The notes under the pieces are model-generated. The model was given only the letters and a program-made list of their open reading frames with translations, made no database searches and was not told where the DNA came from. This document shows, one piece after another, positions 1 to 8,539 of a DNA stretch of 64,000 nt (its first letter is position 1; each line of letters starts with the position of its first letter). The stretch is from Aeromonas salmonicida subsp. salmonicida (lineage in GTDB: Bacteria; Pseudomonadota; Gammaproteobacteria; Enterobacterales; Aeromonadaceae), in contig NZ_LSGW01000071.1 of the NCBI RefSeq assembly GCF_001643305.1, positions 1 through 64,000 of the forward strand, in the 5' to 3' direction. A program made the position numbers and the translations under genes.

Positions 1-738
1 CGCCGCCACCCGTTAAGCGAGGCGGCCACCGCGCTGGCGGGTCTGCGCGCTGAGCTCGACCGGTTGCTGGTCACTGGCCGTTGTCTGACCGTCACACCCT
101 ACCAGCACGGGGTCGGCCAACAACAGGGGCAACAGTTCAGCCTGGCCGCCCCCAATGCGGTGGCCACCCTGGCCGCCAAGCTGCAGGATGGGGCCGATCC
201 CCTCCTGCCCAGTGGGCAACTGCATGCCCTCGCCTGGCTGGTCACTGGTAACAGCGCCGAGGATCTGGCCAGGCAGCTGGCCGTCCTCTGCGCCCTGCTG
301 CCACTGCCGGAGTGGTGCGCCACCCTGCGCCGCCTCACCGCCAACAATGACACCATGAGCCAACCCACGGCGGCCAAGGTGCCGCGCTGGCGCGCCGATG
401 AGCCGCTGACTTGGGCACCACTGCGCCCAGCCCGCATGGCGCTGGGGGCAACGCTTGCCCAGCTCGAGAGCCTGGCCCGGGATAGCCAGACCCCGATCGC
501 CAAGCTGCTGGGGCTGGCGACACGCCGCGCCGCTCGCCTGGCACAATTCGCCGAGACCTTGGCCCAGCTGGGCACGCTGACCGGCACGCTCTGGCACTGG
601 CAAGGTCAGGGGGATGTGGCCAGCCTCGCCACCCAGCTCGGGCAGAGCACGCCACCCGACCACAGCCAGAGCATGACGGTCGCGGCCCTGCTGCTATCCC
701 CTTCCCCGCTCACCTTCTGGCAGGAGTTAACCCCATGA
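1..738 (+). CDS. Phage-tail-like structural protein, C-terminal part (cut by window start)
   Basis: The reading frame is already open at base 1 and ends at the TGA at 736-738, so about 245 C-terminal residues are visible and the start lies outside. The protein is rich in Ala, Leu and Gln and mostly helical in appearance, with no signal peptide or clear membrane segment. It overlaps the next gene by the four bases ATGA, which points to one transcript and translational coupling. Position immediately before baseplate and hub genes suggests a tail or tail-assembly protein; in Mu-like phages a DNA-circularisation-family protein sits here. That assignment is inference from order only, as no motif was recognised. 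Confidence 0.6.
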   Translation, partial: RRHPLSEAATALAGLRAELDRLLVTGRCLTVTPYQHGVGQQQGQQFSLAAPNAVATLAAKLQDGADPLLPSGQLHALAWLVTGNSAEDLARQLAVLCALLPLPEWCATLRRLTANNDTMSQPTAAKVPRWRADEPLTWAPLRPARMALGATLAQLESLARDSQTPIAKLLGLATRRAARLAQFAETLAQLGTLTGTLWHWQGQGDVASLATQLGQSTPPDHSQSMTVAALLLSPSPLTFWQELTP

Positions 739-1277
739 GCCAAGCCATGCTGACCCTCGATGGTGAGCCCATCATCATGAAATCGATGCGGGTCTCCGCA
801 TCGATGCAGTTTCAGGACAAGGACCAGAGCGGCCAGACCAGCTCAACCAGCAGCGCCGAACAGGGCGCCAAGGCCAAGGAGCTCGATGTCTCCGGCCTCA
901 TCCCGTTCAAGGATGAACGCATGCTGAGTCGGCTGTTTGAGCTGGCCGATGCCAAGGGCGATGGCGGCAAGCGCCACGTCTACCGGGTCGGCTCGCTTTT
1001 GGCCAAGTCGGTGAAGGTGCGCCAGGCCAAGTTTGCTGGGCGCATCACTGCCAGCGAGCAAGAGGGGCTGCTGGCCTGGCAGGTGCAGTTCACCTTGAAG
1101 GAGTTCAACTCGGTACCGGAGAAGCGCGAACAGCGCCTGCCAAAGACGGCCCCAACCGTGGGCCAGGGCACCGATAACACCAGTGCCGCCAAAGGCGGTG
1201 GCAAAGGGGATGGCGAGCCGGACCTCAGCAGCTTCGAGCGCTATGTGCTCAAACCAATGGATGACGTGCTGGCATGA
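735..1277 (+). CDS. Phage baseplate-complex-like protein
   Basis: 180 residues. The N-terminal third contains a short beta-rich stretch (LTLDGEPIIMKSMRVSASMQF) followed by a Ser/Thr/Gln-rich linker; the middle reads as an alternating strand-helix domain ending near residue 135, and the tail is Gly/Lys-rich and probably disordered. It resembles the small proteins that come just before the hub in Mu-like and contractile-tail prophages and are annotated as baseplate complex proteins. It overlaps both neighbours by four bases (ATGA), so the three genes are translated as a unit. The role in tail or baseplate assembly is inferred from family resemblance and context. Confidence 0.6.
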   Translation: MSQAMLTLDGEPIIMKSMRVSASMQFQDKDQSGQTSSTSSAEQGAKAKELDVSGLIPFKDERMLSRLFELADAKGDGGKRHVYRVGSLLAKSVKVRQAKFAGRITASEQEGLLAWQVQFTLKEFNSVPEKREQRLPKTAPTVGQGTDNTSAAKGGGKGDGEPDLSSFERYVLKPMDDVLA

Positions 1278-2887
1278 AACTCTCCACTTCCCTGACCCTC
1301 GCCGGCCAGCCGGTGCACCTGGTCGACCATGATCTGCTGCTGGACATCAACGCCGGCGGCCGCGCCGCCCTGACCATCGAAGGAACGGCCAGCAAAGGGC
1401 AGACCTTCACCCTGGACACCGGTTACAACGGCGATCTGCGCCGCTGGTTCACCGGTTATGTGTACGACGTGCAGCCCGCCGCCCAAGGCGCCAGCAAGCT
1501 GCTGTGCCGCGAGCTGGCCGGCGCCTTGGGCTCCCGGCTGCCGGTCAGCCAACAACACGCCACCCTGCGCGGCCTGCTGGCCTGGCTGACTGACCAGACC
1601 GGGCTGACCTTCCTGCTGCCCCAGGGCAGCGATTACACCGACCGGCCGATCCCGAACTTCACCAGCGCCGGCACCGGTTATCAGCTGCTCGACAACGCTG
1701 GCCGCGCCTTTGAGGTGCCTGACTTTGTCTGGTACCAGCAACCCGATGGTGCCATCTTTGTGGGCAGCCACGCCGACAGCCGCTGGCATGACAAGGAGGT
1801 CACGCTTGATCCCGCCTGGTCAGGCCGCCAGGCGGGCGACACTCTGACCCTGTCGCCGGTCCCGTCCATCCGGCCCGGCACCATCATCAACGGCAAGCGG
1901 GTGATGCGGGTGCGGCTCAAGGGTGACGAAATGACCCTGACCACGGCCACCCCGGGCAAGGTCACCAAGTCACCAGAGCGGCGCAAGATAGAAGGGGAGT
2001 TCCCGGAGCTGGCCGACAAGATGCACCTGCCCAAGTTCGGGCGGGTCGAGGCCATCAGCGACCAGGCCAGCGCCGGCCAGCTCAATGACCCCTTTCGCCC
2101 CCGCTATGCGGTGGACGTGCAACTGCTGGGCGAAGATTGCCAGCCGGACAAGGCCGCCCCGCTTTATCGGGCCGTGCCGCTGCCGGTGCAGTTCGGCGGG
2201 CAGGAGCAAGGGCTGCTGCAGTGTCCCCTCGAGGGGACACTGGTTGAGCTGGGGTTTGCCTTTGGGCGGGCCGACCGGCCCTTTATCCGTACCGTGCTCG
2301 GCAGTGGCTGGGCCCTGCCGGACATCGCCCCGGGCGAGCAACTGCAGCAACAACGGGCCGAGGTGTTCAGCCGTACCGATACCGTGGGCAACCTCTGCCG
2401 CCATACCGACCGGCGCCTGTATGACCAAGCCCTGCAGATGCACCACCAGAGTGACGACTACCTGGGGGAACATGGCCAGCATCGGCAGCAGGTGGCTCAG
2501 CACAGCATCGAGGAGGTTGGCGGGTTCAAGCTCATCGAAGCGCTGGGCGCCATCGAGCTGTTGGCCGGGGATGATCTCACCCTGGGGAGCCTAGGCAACA
2601 TGAGCCAGACCACGGCGGGGGATCTGGTCGAGGTGGTGGGTCAGCTGCGCCGGGCGGTTGCCGGCGAGCTGCAACACCTGGAGGCGCCCCGTTCGTGGAT
2701 GGGAACCGACAGCGTGAACATCTTCCGGCTAGTGGTGCATCTGATGAACGTGGTGGAGCAGCTGGCCGCAGCGACCGCCAGCCATACCCACGGCAACGGG
2801 CCAGCCCCCGGTAACAGCGGGGCCATAACGGGACATGGCCAACAGGCCAAGCAGTTGGCAAGCCAGCTCACCCCCATCATCGAGTAA
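1274..2887 (+). CDS. Contractile-tail hub/spike protein (gp27-gp5 / VgrG-Pvc8 type)
   Basis: 537 residues. Residues about 1-220 read like a phage hub (gp27/gpD-like, beta-rich). Around 250-360 follows an OB-fold-like section with the pattern seen in gp5/VgrG proteins (FGRVEAI, then PVQFGG, LVELGFAFGRADRPF and LGSGW). The remainder is a repetitive Gln/His-rich spike section, and the end carries an SHTHGNGPAPGNSG motif typical of phage spike C-termini. It would form the central hub and membrane-piercing spike of a contractile tail. No PAAR domain is fused to it, but a PAAR protein is encoded convergently just downstream. Last gene of the overlapping three-gene unit; a hairpin follows the stop. 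Confidence 0.75.
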   Translation: MKLSTSLTLAGQPVHLVDHDLLLDINAGGRAALTIEGTASKGQTFTLDTGYNGDLRRWFTGYVYDVQPAAQGASKLLCRELAGALGSRLPVSQQHATLRGLLAWLTDQTGLTFLLPQGSDYTDRPIPNFTSAGTGYQLLDNAGRAFEVPDFVWYQQPDGAIFVGSHADSRWHDKEVTLDPAWSGRQAGDTLTLSPVPSIRPGTIINGKRVMRVRLKGDEMTLTTATPGKVTKSPERRKIEGEFPELADKMHLPKFGRVEAISDQASAGQLNDPFRPRYAVDVQLLGEDCQPDKAAPLYRAVPLPVQFGGQEQGLLQCPLEGTLVELGFAFGRADRPFIRTVLGSGWALPDIAPGEQLQQQRAEVFSRTDTVGNLCRHTDRRLYDQALQMHHQSDDYLGEHGQHRQQVAQHSIEEVGGFKLIEALGAIELLAGDDLTLGSLGNMSQTTAGDLVEVVGQLRRAVAGELQHLEAPRSWMGTDSVNIFRLVVHLMNVVEQLAAATASHTHGNGPAPGNSGAITGHGQQAKQLASQLTPIIE

Positions 2888-2891
2888 AACG

Positions 2892-2910
2892 AAGGGCCTC
2901 TAAGGCCCTT
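2892..2910. terminator. Terminator-like hairpin between convergent hub and immunity genes
   Basis: AAGGGCCT-CTA-AGGCCCTT is a perfect 8-bp stem with a 3-base loop, followed on the plus strand by ACTCATTTTT and on the minus strand by CGTTTTA. It sits between the hub stop at 2887 and the immunity stop at 2913 and could end transcription from both sides. Confidence 0.65.
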
Positions 2911-2912
2911 AC

Positions 2913-3449
2913 TCATTTTTGCTCAAACATCTCTTTGTTAAGCTTCTCTTTCAGTGCTTCCAGAGAGAGCTTGTCGAAAGCCTGATCCAGTTTCATTAGC
3001 CCTTGCGCACCACAATTTTGGGAGTAGAGGTCCTTGCCAAAACGCCAGCTCGTCTGTTTGACGTAACACTGCTCCCATCCCAAACGCTCAATACTCGACA
3101 TACTGATTTTTTGCGTCAGCAGTCCCAGAACAGCAGCAACAATAATCAGAGAAATGACAACGATCCCCCGTCGCTTAACAGCCGTTGAAGAAAGGTCTGG
3201 CTCAGGTATGGCAATGGAAAACATCAATCTCCCACCGGCATACAGCATGAAGGGGGTCGAAAGTAAGCCAATGAAGATTGCAAACCAGCCTCGCCAGTCA
3301 TTCATTCGCAACGGATCTGCAGGTGTCAGTGCAAGCAGATCCAAGAATTCAGAACCAAATACCATGGCCATCCAAACGCCACCGGTCCCGAGTAACGCGA
3401 CCACCAATCCACTGGCCCGCATCTGCCATGAGACATGCACCTTTGTCAT
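2913..3449 (-). CDS. Small inner-membrane protein, probable immunity protein to the PAAR toxin
   Basis: 178 residues with three hydrophobic segments (about 13-33, 54-74 and 94-112) and a hydrophilic, Lys-rich C-terminal domain. The start ATG overlaps the toxin stop as ATGA (3446-3449), the usual arrangement of an effector followed by its immunity gene. An integral membrane immunity protein is what is known for pore-forming bacteriocins and type VI effectors that act in the inner membrane, so this supports a membrane-active toxin. Family not identified. Base composition is clearly more AT-rich than the hub genes, suggesting separate acquisition of the pair. Confidence 0.6.
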   Translation of the reverse strand: MTKVHVSWQMRASGLVVALLGTGGVWMAMVFGSEFLDLLALTPADPLRMNDWRGWFAIFIGLLSTPFMLYAGGRLMFSIAIPEPDLSSTAVKRRGIVVISLIIVAAVLGLLTQKISMSSIERLGWEQCYVKQTSWRFGKDLYSQNCGAQGLMKLDQAFDKLSLEALKEKLNKEMFEQK

Positions 3450-4489
3450 TCAAATTTCGCCTTAACCGCTTGTTTCATCATCTCAGAGAGCTCTGCTTCT
3501 TCGTCGGCAAAGTCGATAAGTTTACCAGCAACAATCGTTGCCAAAGCAAATACTGTCCCAGTTAACAGTATCCCAGGCCCAAAGACTGTAGCTACAACAC
3601 CTGCTGCAATGATGCCTACACCATTGGCAAGCGTACCTTTAACAAGATCGACACCTACATTACTGAAAAGGTCGACCATCGTGACTTCATCTTTCAAGAT
3701 GTAATCAATAACGTTGATAGATACAGAAAAGACAAAATCAGCCAAGAACCCCATCTTTACCAAGTGGGTATTTGCCTTTGCACCTATACCCAACCTAAGA
3801 ATCTTGGGATTGCTGGCCTTCCAGATATTACCTGGGATCGTTTTGTGAACCTGCTTGTAGTTCTTGATGATCGTATAGGGCTCGCCGTTGATAACTTTGG
3901 TGTAAGCAATTACCCCCATACCACCTAATGCTTTAGCGGTAGATTGAGCGAGCCGAATTCGTTCCCCTGCATCTTTGATAGATTTTGCATCCCCCAAGTT
4001 GCCTTTGGCGTTGAGCTCCTTCCAAAGCTCCTGGAGCTCTTCAAATGTCAGCACAGCAACGGTTTGTGCCGCCTGTGTATAAACGACATCAAGGTACTCA
4101 CCAGTCAGGGGGTTATAAGGAGGCCAAAAACCGGGTGATGATGCGGGAATTTCCACTGGGCTAGGGGCTGGAGCAATCGCAGCTGCACGGGCAGATGGAG
4201 CTCCATCGCCAACCGTGACAGTTCCCCCACCAATGATTACACCACCACAAGAAACCCCCTTCCCTGTGAACGCGAGTGGCTGACCATTAACAAAGACGGT
4301 TGAAGAGCCCGCAGCGATAAACCTGGGATGTGGTGGGTTATTGGGTTTGTCATGAGGTTCAAGCGGATCACCGAGTCGAGCAGCAGGAAGACCATCAATA
4401 AATACATCTGACGAGCCGGAGATAATCTTGGTCGGTGGAAACCCGTCATGGTCGGTTCCAATATCTCCGACCTTAGCCGCATTACCCAT
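3446..4489 (-). CDS. PAAR-domain toxin with hydrophobic C-terminal domain
   Basis: 347 residues. Residues 1 to about 95 form a PAAR domain (MGNAAKVGDIGTDHDG, then DVFIDGLPAARLGD, STVFVNGQPLA and a Gly-rich end), the tip that caps VgrG/phage spikes. A Pro-rich linker (about 100-125) leads to a helical domain. The last 110 residues hold three hydrophobic stretches, including a long hairpin-like one (GVGIIAAGVVATVFGPGILL onward), reminiscent of colicin-type pore-forming domains. No nuclease or lipase motif is seen. The likely role is a delivered toxin that disrupts the inner membrane of competitors; this is inference from architecture. A membrane protein follows with a 4-base overlap. The pair is convergent to the hub operon and AT-rich relative to it. 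Confidence 0.7.
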   Translation of the reverse strand: MGNAAKVGDIGTDHDGFPPTKIISGSSDVFIDGLPAARLGDPLEPHDKPNNPPHPRFIAAGSSTVFVNGQPLAFTGKGVSCGGVIIGGGTVTVGDGAPSARAAAIAPAPSPVEIPASSPGFWPPYNPLTGEYLDVVYTQAAQTVAVLTFEELQELWKELNAKGNLGDAKSIKDAGERIRLAQSTAKALGGMGVIAYTKVINGEPYTIIKNYKQVHKTIPGNIWKASNPKILRLGIGAKANTHLVKMGFLADFVFSVSINVIDYILKDEVTMVDLFSNVGVDLVKGTLANGVGIIAAGVVATVFGPGILLTGTVFALATIVAGKLIDFADEEAELSEMMKQAVKAKFE

Positions 4490-5284
4490 AGCGTGTCCCC
4501 ATTCTGTGATTCAAGAACGGAACACTGTAAGGAGCCACTAGAAGCTTGGTCAAAGTTCTAAACCGAAAGTTAAGAACCGAGTCCCAAAATGAACAACCAT
4601 ACGACAAGGGGTGACCGAACGGCCAAGGCTGCCTGACAGCCCGAAGATGGCCAGGGAAAGGCGCCGCATCCATAGAGCCATCAGGCAGCGTTGCATCATA
4701 CGTGAAGCCTGAGCGCGCTCACAGCCTCACCATGCAGGCTGGCGACGCCCACCGCCGCATCTGCGTCACGGAAACCGCGCTCTTCCGCTCCCGCCTGCGC
4801 GCCGCACCAATAAAATTTTTTGCAAAAGTGGATTACCGCAAAACCATAGGCCCAGACCGCGCCAGATAAAGGATCTCGGGCGAGGTGAAGATCTGAAAGG
4901 ATCGAAAGAAATTGCAGGGTTTTACAGTTTGAAAGGGGTCTGACTAGCGGTGTCGAAAACGTAAGTTGTTGAATGTATTGGGAAGGACGTACTTTTCGTG
5001 GGGATTTGAATAATCAGGAAGGATCCGGTTTGCCGCGTGGGAACAGCTGGAAGGCGTTTTGTTTCAACCGGTTAGGTGTGATGAAGGCCGATTTGATAAC
5101 TGAAATTTTGAAAGGGCGATGCGACCTTGGTGCGCTGGCTGGCCTGCCCCACGGAAAATAGGTTTTCTGTGAAATGTGTCCGGTCACACAAGATGAGAAC
5201 CACAACGAGACGGACTCGGGCATGAGCCGATCACCAAAACATTAATGTACTCTTTATGTACTCTCGGCCATTTTCAGGGGCCAG
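4490..5284. other. Gene-free stretch between the phage-like element and tRNA-Leu
   Basis: About 800 bases with no convincing gene. On the minus strand one frame stays open from about 5223 down to 4696 with a single TGA at 5014-5016; the 69-codon upstream part begins with ATG, while the lower part (about 105 codons) has no start codon. A pair of near-identical short repeats (ATGTACTCT) lies at about 5244-5264. This could be decayed element DNA, a degraded gene or a noncoding transcript; nothing decides between them. The toxin promoter should lie within the first 150 bases, but no clear -35/-10 pair was seen. Confidence 0.4.
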
Positions 5285-5319
5285 AAAAACTTAAGGCCAC
5301 CCGCTTGGGTGGCCTTAAG
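5285..5319 (-). terminator. Terminator of tRNA-Leu
   Basis: On the minus strand CTTAAGGCCACCC-AAGC-GGGTGGCCTTAAG forms a 13-bp stem followed directly by TTTTT. It lies 16 bases beyond the tRNA 3' end and is a textbook intrinsic terminator. Confidence 0.85.
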
Positions 5320-5335
5320 TCATTGAATTAGTTGA

Positions 5336-5421
5336 TGGTGCCCGGGGTCGGACTCGAACCGACACGATTATTCATCGGCGGATTTTGAATCCGCTGCGTC
5401 TACCGATTTCGCCACCCGGGC
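5336..5421 (-). tRNA. tRNA-Leu (anticodon CAA)
   Basis: 86 nt. The acceptor stem GCCCGGG pairs with CCCGGGC, the 3' CCA is encoded (TGG at 5336-5338 on the plus strand), and there is a long variable arm as expected for leucine tRNA. The anticodon loop TTCAAAA between GCGGA and TCCGC gives CAA, reading UUG. The 3' end faces the phage-like element, which makes it a plausible attachment site. It has its own promoter and terminator. Confidence 0.95.
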
Positions 5422-5432
5422 AACTGCGAGGG

Positions 5433-5460
5433 ATTATACGAATGGCGCGATGCCATGCAA
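5433..5460 (-). promoter_or_regulatory. Promoter of tRNA-Leu
   Basis: On the minus strand TTGCAT, a 16-base spacer and TATAAT lie just upstream of the tRNA, followed by a GC-rich discriminator (CCCTCGC) typical of growth-rate-controlled stable RNA promoters. Confidence 0.75.
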
Positions 5461-5564
5461 GGTGTTTTTCTTGTGCACGCTCTCGTTTGCTCATTTATTC
5501 AACGCCTTGCCGATACAAGGTCAGTTACATAGAATGCCCGCATCATATTAATGGAATAAAAACG

Positions 5565-6086
5565 ATGGCCAAGCGTACACCCGTCTCACCAAAACCTGTC
5601 TCTACCGCTACCCCTCACTACCCGTCGGCTGGTCTGCTACGCCGCCTCGGCGCTCTGCTCTATGACTATCTTGTGGTCATCTCTTTGCTGATCATCGCAG
5701 GCTTTGTCGGTATGGGGGTAGCGCATCTGCTGCTGGCAACCGGCGCAGCTACCATTCCGGAAGGCAAAGACGCTTCCTGGCTGCTGACCAGTCCGATCTA
5801 CAGCGCCTGGCTCGCCCTCATCATCTGCGGTTTCTACACCTGGTTCTGGACCCGTGCCGGTCAGACCATAGGCATGCGCGCCTGGCGACTGCGCATTCAG
5901 AATGCGGATGGCAGCAATATTCGCATCACCCAGGCCCTGATCCGGCTGGCGACGGCGGCATTCGGCCTTGGCAACCTGATGTGTCTGTTCAACCGCAAGG
6001 CACCCCGCGCCTTTCAGGACATCTGGTCCGAGTGCGAAGTGGTGGTGTTGAGCAAGCAGGAGAATCTGGAGCAGCTGAACAAGTGA
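5565..6086 (+). CDS. RDD family membrane protein
   Basis: 173 residues starting at the ATG of MAKRTPVSPKP; the frame extends upstream but that would run into the tRNA-Leu gene. The RDD signature is recognisable as AGLLRRLGALLYDYLVV, with Arg-Arg and Asp-Tyr at the start of the first membrane segment. Three hydrophobic segments are seen (about 35-60, 83-103 and a weaker one near 130-148). RDD proteins are inner-membrane proteins of mostly unknown function, some linked to ion transport. It is followed by a strong bidirectional terminator and is convergent with lptG. Confidence 0.8.
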   Translation: MAKRTPVSPKPVSTATPHYPSAGLLRRLGALLYDYLVVISLLIIAGFVGMGVAHLLLATGAATIPEGKDASWLLTSPIYSAWLALIICGFYTWFWTRAGQTIGMRAWRLRIQNADGSNIRITQALIRLATAAFGLGNLMCLFNRKAPRAFQDIWSECEVVVLSKQENLEQLNK

Positions 6087-6109
6087 TCTGGCGAGCAGGG
6101 TATGAATAA

Positions 6110-6143
6110 CAAGAAGGGCACCCAGTGGGTGCCCTTCTTGTTT
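6110..6143. terminator. Bidirectional terminator between RDD gene and lptG
   Basis: CAAGAAGGGCACC-CAGT-GGGTGCCCTTCTTG is a 13-bp perfect stem, followed by TTT on the plus strand and by TTATT on the minus strand. It separates two convergent genes. Confidence 0.85.
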
Positions 6144-6158
6144 GGTCTATGCAGGCCG

Positions 6159-7229
6159 CTACTGTTTGCGGCTCAAGATATAGAAGGAGATACCGCCAAA
6201 CAACAGACTGGGGGCAATGGCGGCCAGGATCGGCGGCACTGCGTACACCAGACTGATGGGCCCGAACACACGATCGCTCACATAGACGGCGAAGCCGGTC
6301 ATGATCCCCATCAGCATGCGGGCGCCCATGCTCACCGAGCGCAGCGGGCCGAAGATGAAGGAGGAGGCGAGCAGTATCATGGCCACCACGGAGAGCGGCG
6401 ACAACAGCTTGCGCCACATCTCCAGCTTGTAACGCCCGGCGTCCTGCTTGTTGGCATCTAGATAGCCGATGTAGTCGAGCAGACCGGCCACCGGCAGGTT
6501 TTCGGGGTCGATACTCACCACACCGAGCTGCTTGGGCGTGAGCTCGGAGCTCCACTCCATCTGGGCCTGTGTCTCGCTCAGGATCTGCGCGGGATCGTCA
6601 AAACGGGTGATCTGGACCTGCTTGAGCAGCCAGTGATGCTGCTCAAACACGCCTTCGCGAGCCTGGAGTATATCGATCAGTTTACGCTCTGGCGTGAAGC
6701 GATAGAGGGTGATGCCGGTCAGTGCACCATCGTTGCGCACCCCGTTGATATTGACGAAGTTGTTGCCATCACGTGCCCAGACCCCATAAGCAGAAACAGT
6801 CAATCGCCCCTCTGACAGCGCACCAGCCTTGACGTCGTCTGCCATCCGCTTGGCGATGGGCGCCACATATTCACCCATCAATCCCACCAGTATCATCAAG
6901 GGGATCGCAGTCTTGAGCGCCGCCATCACGATACTGATCTTGGAGCGGCCCGCAGCCTGCATCACCACCAGCTCAGAGCTGGTCGCCAGCTGACCCAGCC
7001 CTATGAGTCCGCCCAGCAGGGCAGCCAGCGGGAAGAACTGAACCGCCTCCTTGGGCATGGAGAGCAGGACGTAATAGAGCGCATTGATCATGTCGTAGTT
7101 GCCTTCCCCGACCGACTTGAGCTGCTCCACATACTTGATGAGCGCAGCCAGCCCGACCAGGGTCAGTTCACACAACAGGATCGACATGAAAATGACCCTG
7201 CCGATATATCTATCGAGAATGCCAAACAT
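6159..7229 (-). CDS. lptG: LPS export system permease LptG
   Basis: 356 residues, the usual length of LptG. It is one of two transmembrane subunits of the LptB2FG ABC transporter, which extracts lipopolysaccharide from the inner membrane and feeds it to the LptC-A-D bridge. The N-terminal MFGILDRYIGR is the family start. Three hydrophobic segments before about residue 125 and three after about 265 flank a periplasmic beta-jellyroll domain (about 130-260). It lies 25 bases downstream of lptF in the same direction, so they form one operon; this pair order (lptF-lptG, divergent from pepA) is conserved in gammaproteobacteria. Confidence 0.95.
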   Translation of the reverse strand: MFGILDRYIGRVIFMSILLCELTLVGLAALIKYVEQLKSVGEGNYDMINALYYVLLSMPKEAVQFFPLAALLGGLIGLGQLATSSELVVMQAAGRSKISIVMAALKTAIPLMILVGLMGEYVAPIAKRMADDVKAGALSEGRLTVSAYGVWARDGNNFVNINGVRNDGALTGITLYRFTPERKLIDILQAREGVFEQHHWLLKQVQITRFDDPAQILSETQAQMEWSSELTPKQLGVVSIDPENLPVAGLLDYIGYLDANKQDAGRYKLEMWRKLLSPLSVVAMILLASSFIFGPLRSVSMGARMLMGIMTGFAVYVSDRVFGPISLVYAVPPILAAIAPSLLFGGISFYILSRKQ

Positions 7230-7254
7230 CAGGCGAGATTCCTAAGTTGCAGTA

Positions 7255-8373
7255 TCATGCTGATTTTCTGTTGAAATAGCGCCCTTTCACCCCGTTCCAC
7301 CAACTGGTGCCCTGTAAGTTGAGCGGCAGGCCGATCAACAGCAGATAGACCAGGGGCACCAGGAACATACCCGGCCAATGGGGCAGGCGTCCGCTGTCGA
7401 TGGCCGAGCGCGCCGCGCTGAGCAACAGGAAGTAGGAGAGATAGAGCAAGATGGCCGGCAGCAGCTTGGCATAACGGCCCTGACGGGGGTTGACCCGCGC
7501 CAGTGGCACCACCAGGAAGGTGAGCACCAGAATGGAGAGCGGCAACGAGATACGCCACTGCAGCTCGGCCATCATGCCGTTGTCCTGAGTCCCCAGCAGA
7601 TCGACCGTCGGCCTGGCGGCCGCCTTGCGGTTGGAACGCTCCATCTCCTGCTGACGGATCACCAGACTGTACTCGTCAAATTCGGAGATCTGGAACTGCC
7701 TGGTGCTGAAGTGCCCCTCATAGCGAGAACCATCTTTCAGGGTCAACCATTGCAGGCCATTGCTGTCGAGGGTCACTACCCCTTCCGTCGCGACCACCAC
7801 AGAGGGCGGCTTGCCATCATGGGAGCGTTGCAGCACGAAGATCTTCTGCAGCAGAGACGCCTTGTCATTCAACTCCTGGATGTAGGCAACGAGGCGCCCC
7901 TTGTCGAGCTCCATGAAGCGACCCGCCTGCAGGAAAGAGATACCCGGATCCGCCTTGAATTCATCGATCACCTGATACTCCCGCTCCTTGGCCTGGGGAG
8001 CTATCCAGCCGGTGTTGAAGGCCGCAACGGCGGCAGTCAACAGGGCCAGCACCATGGCGCAGCGCATCACGAAGCGGTGACTGAATCCCACCGCATGCAG
8101 CACCGTCATCTCACTTTCGGCATACAGGCGCCCGTGAGCAAACAAGATGGCTAAAAACAGGCTGATAGGCAGCATCAACAAGGCCATATTGGACAGGTTG
8201 AGCAGCAACAGGGTGGAAACCAGGCGTGTCGGTACCTCGCCATCGGCGGCATCGCCGATGATCTTGATAAATTGTTGGCTGACAAAGATAAGCAGCAATA
8301 CGAATAACACTGCCAGCTGCGTTTTCAGGGTTTCCCTGAACAAATATCGGAAAACGATCACAGTCATTCCCAA
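7255..8373 (-). CDS. lptF: LPS export system permease LptF
   Basis: 372 residues, starting MGMTVIVFRYLFRETLKTQ. It is the LptG partner in the LptB2FG lipopolysaccharide exporter. Six membrane segments are arranged as 3 + 3 around a periplasmic domain at about 130-270 (RFMELDKGRLVAYIQEL region). First gene of the lptF-lptG operon, divergent from pepA with a shared 166-base intergenic region that must hold both promoters. Essential in E. coli. Confidence 0.95.
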   Translation of the reverse strand: MGMTVIVFRYLFRETLKTQLAVLFVLLLIFVSQQFIKIIGDAADGEVPTRLVSTLLLLNLSNMALLMLPISLFLAILFAHGRLYAESEMTVLHAVGFSHRFVMRCAMVLALLTAAVAAFNTGWIAPQAKEREYQVIDEFKADPGISFLQAGRFMELDKGRLVAYIQELNDKASLLQKIFVLQRSHDGKPPSVVVATEGVVTLDSNGLQWLTLKDGSRYEGHFSTRQFQISEFDEYSLVIRQQEMERSNRKAAARPTVDLLGTQDNGMMAELQWRISLPLSILVLTFLVVPLARVNPRQGRYAKLLPAILLYLSYFLLLSAARSAIDSGRLPHWPGMFLVPLVYLLLIGLPLNLQGTSWWNGVKGRYFNRKSA

Positions 8374-8539
8374 GTAAACTTGTGTTTTTAGTCGAATGCC
8401 TGAAAAATAGGGCCGTATATTGGATTTTTACCAGTTTGAACTGCGGAGCCTATGGCTGTTCGCTCCGCCTCTGATACCCCAACAAGCACCGCATTATTCA
8501 ATAAAAGGTGCCTTTTGTCTTTAGGATGTAGGAGATTCC

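Noticed and set aside
4630-4687. Inverted repeat TGCCTGA...TCAGGCA as possible element end
   Set aside because: Only seven bases per arm with 44 bases between; too weak for an insertion-sequence end and no transposase frame nearby.
8432-8457. Stem GCGGAG/CTCCGC upstream of pepA as a riboswitch
   Set aside because: Six-base stem with a 14-base loop, no resemblance to a known riboswitch; likely chance in a GC-rich region.
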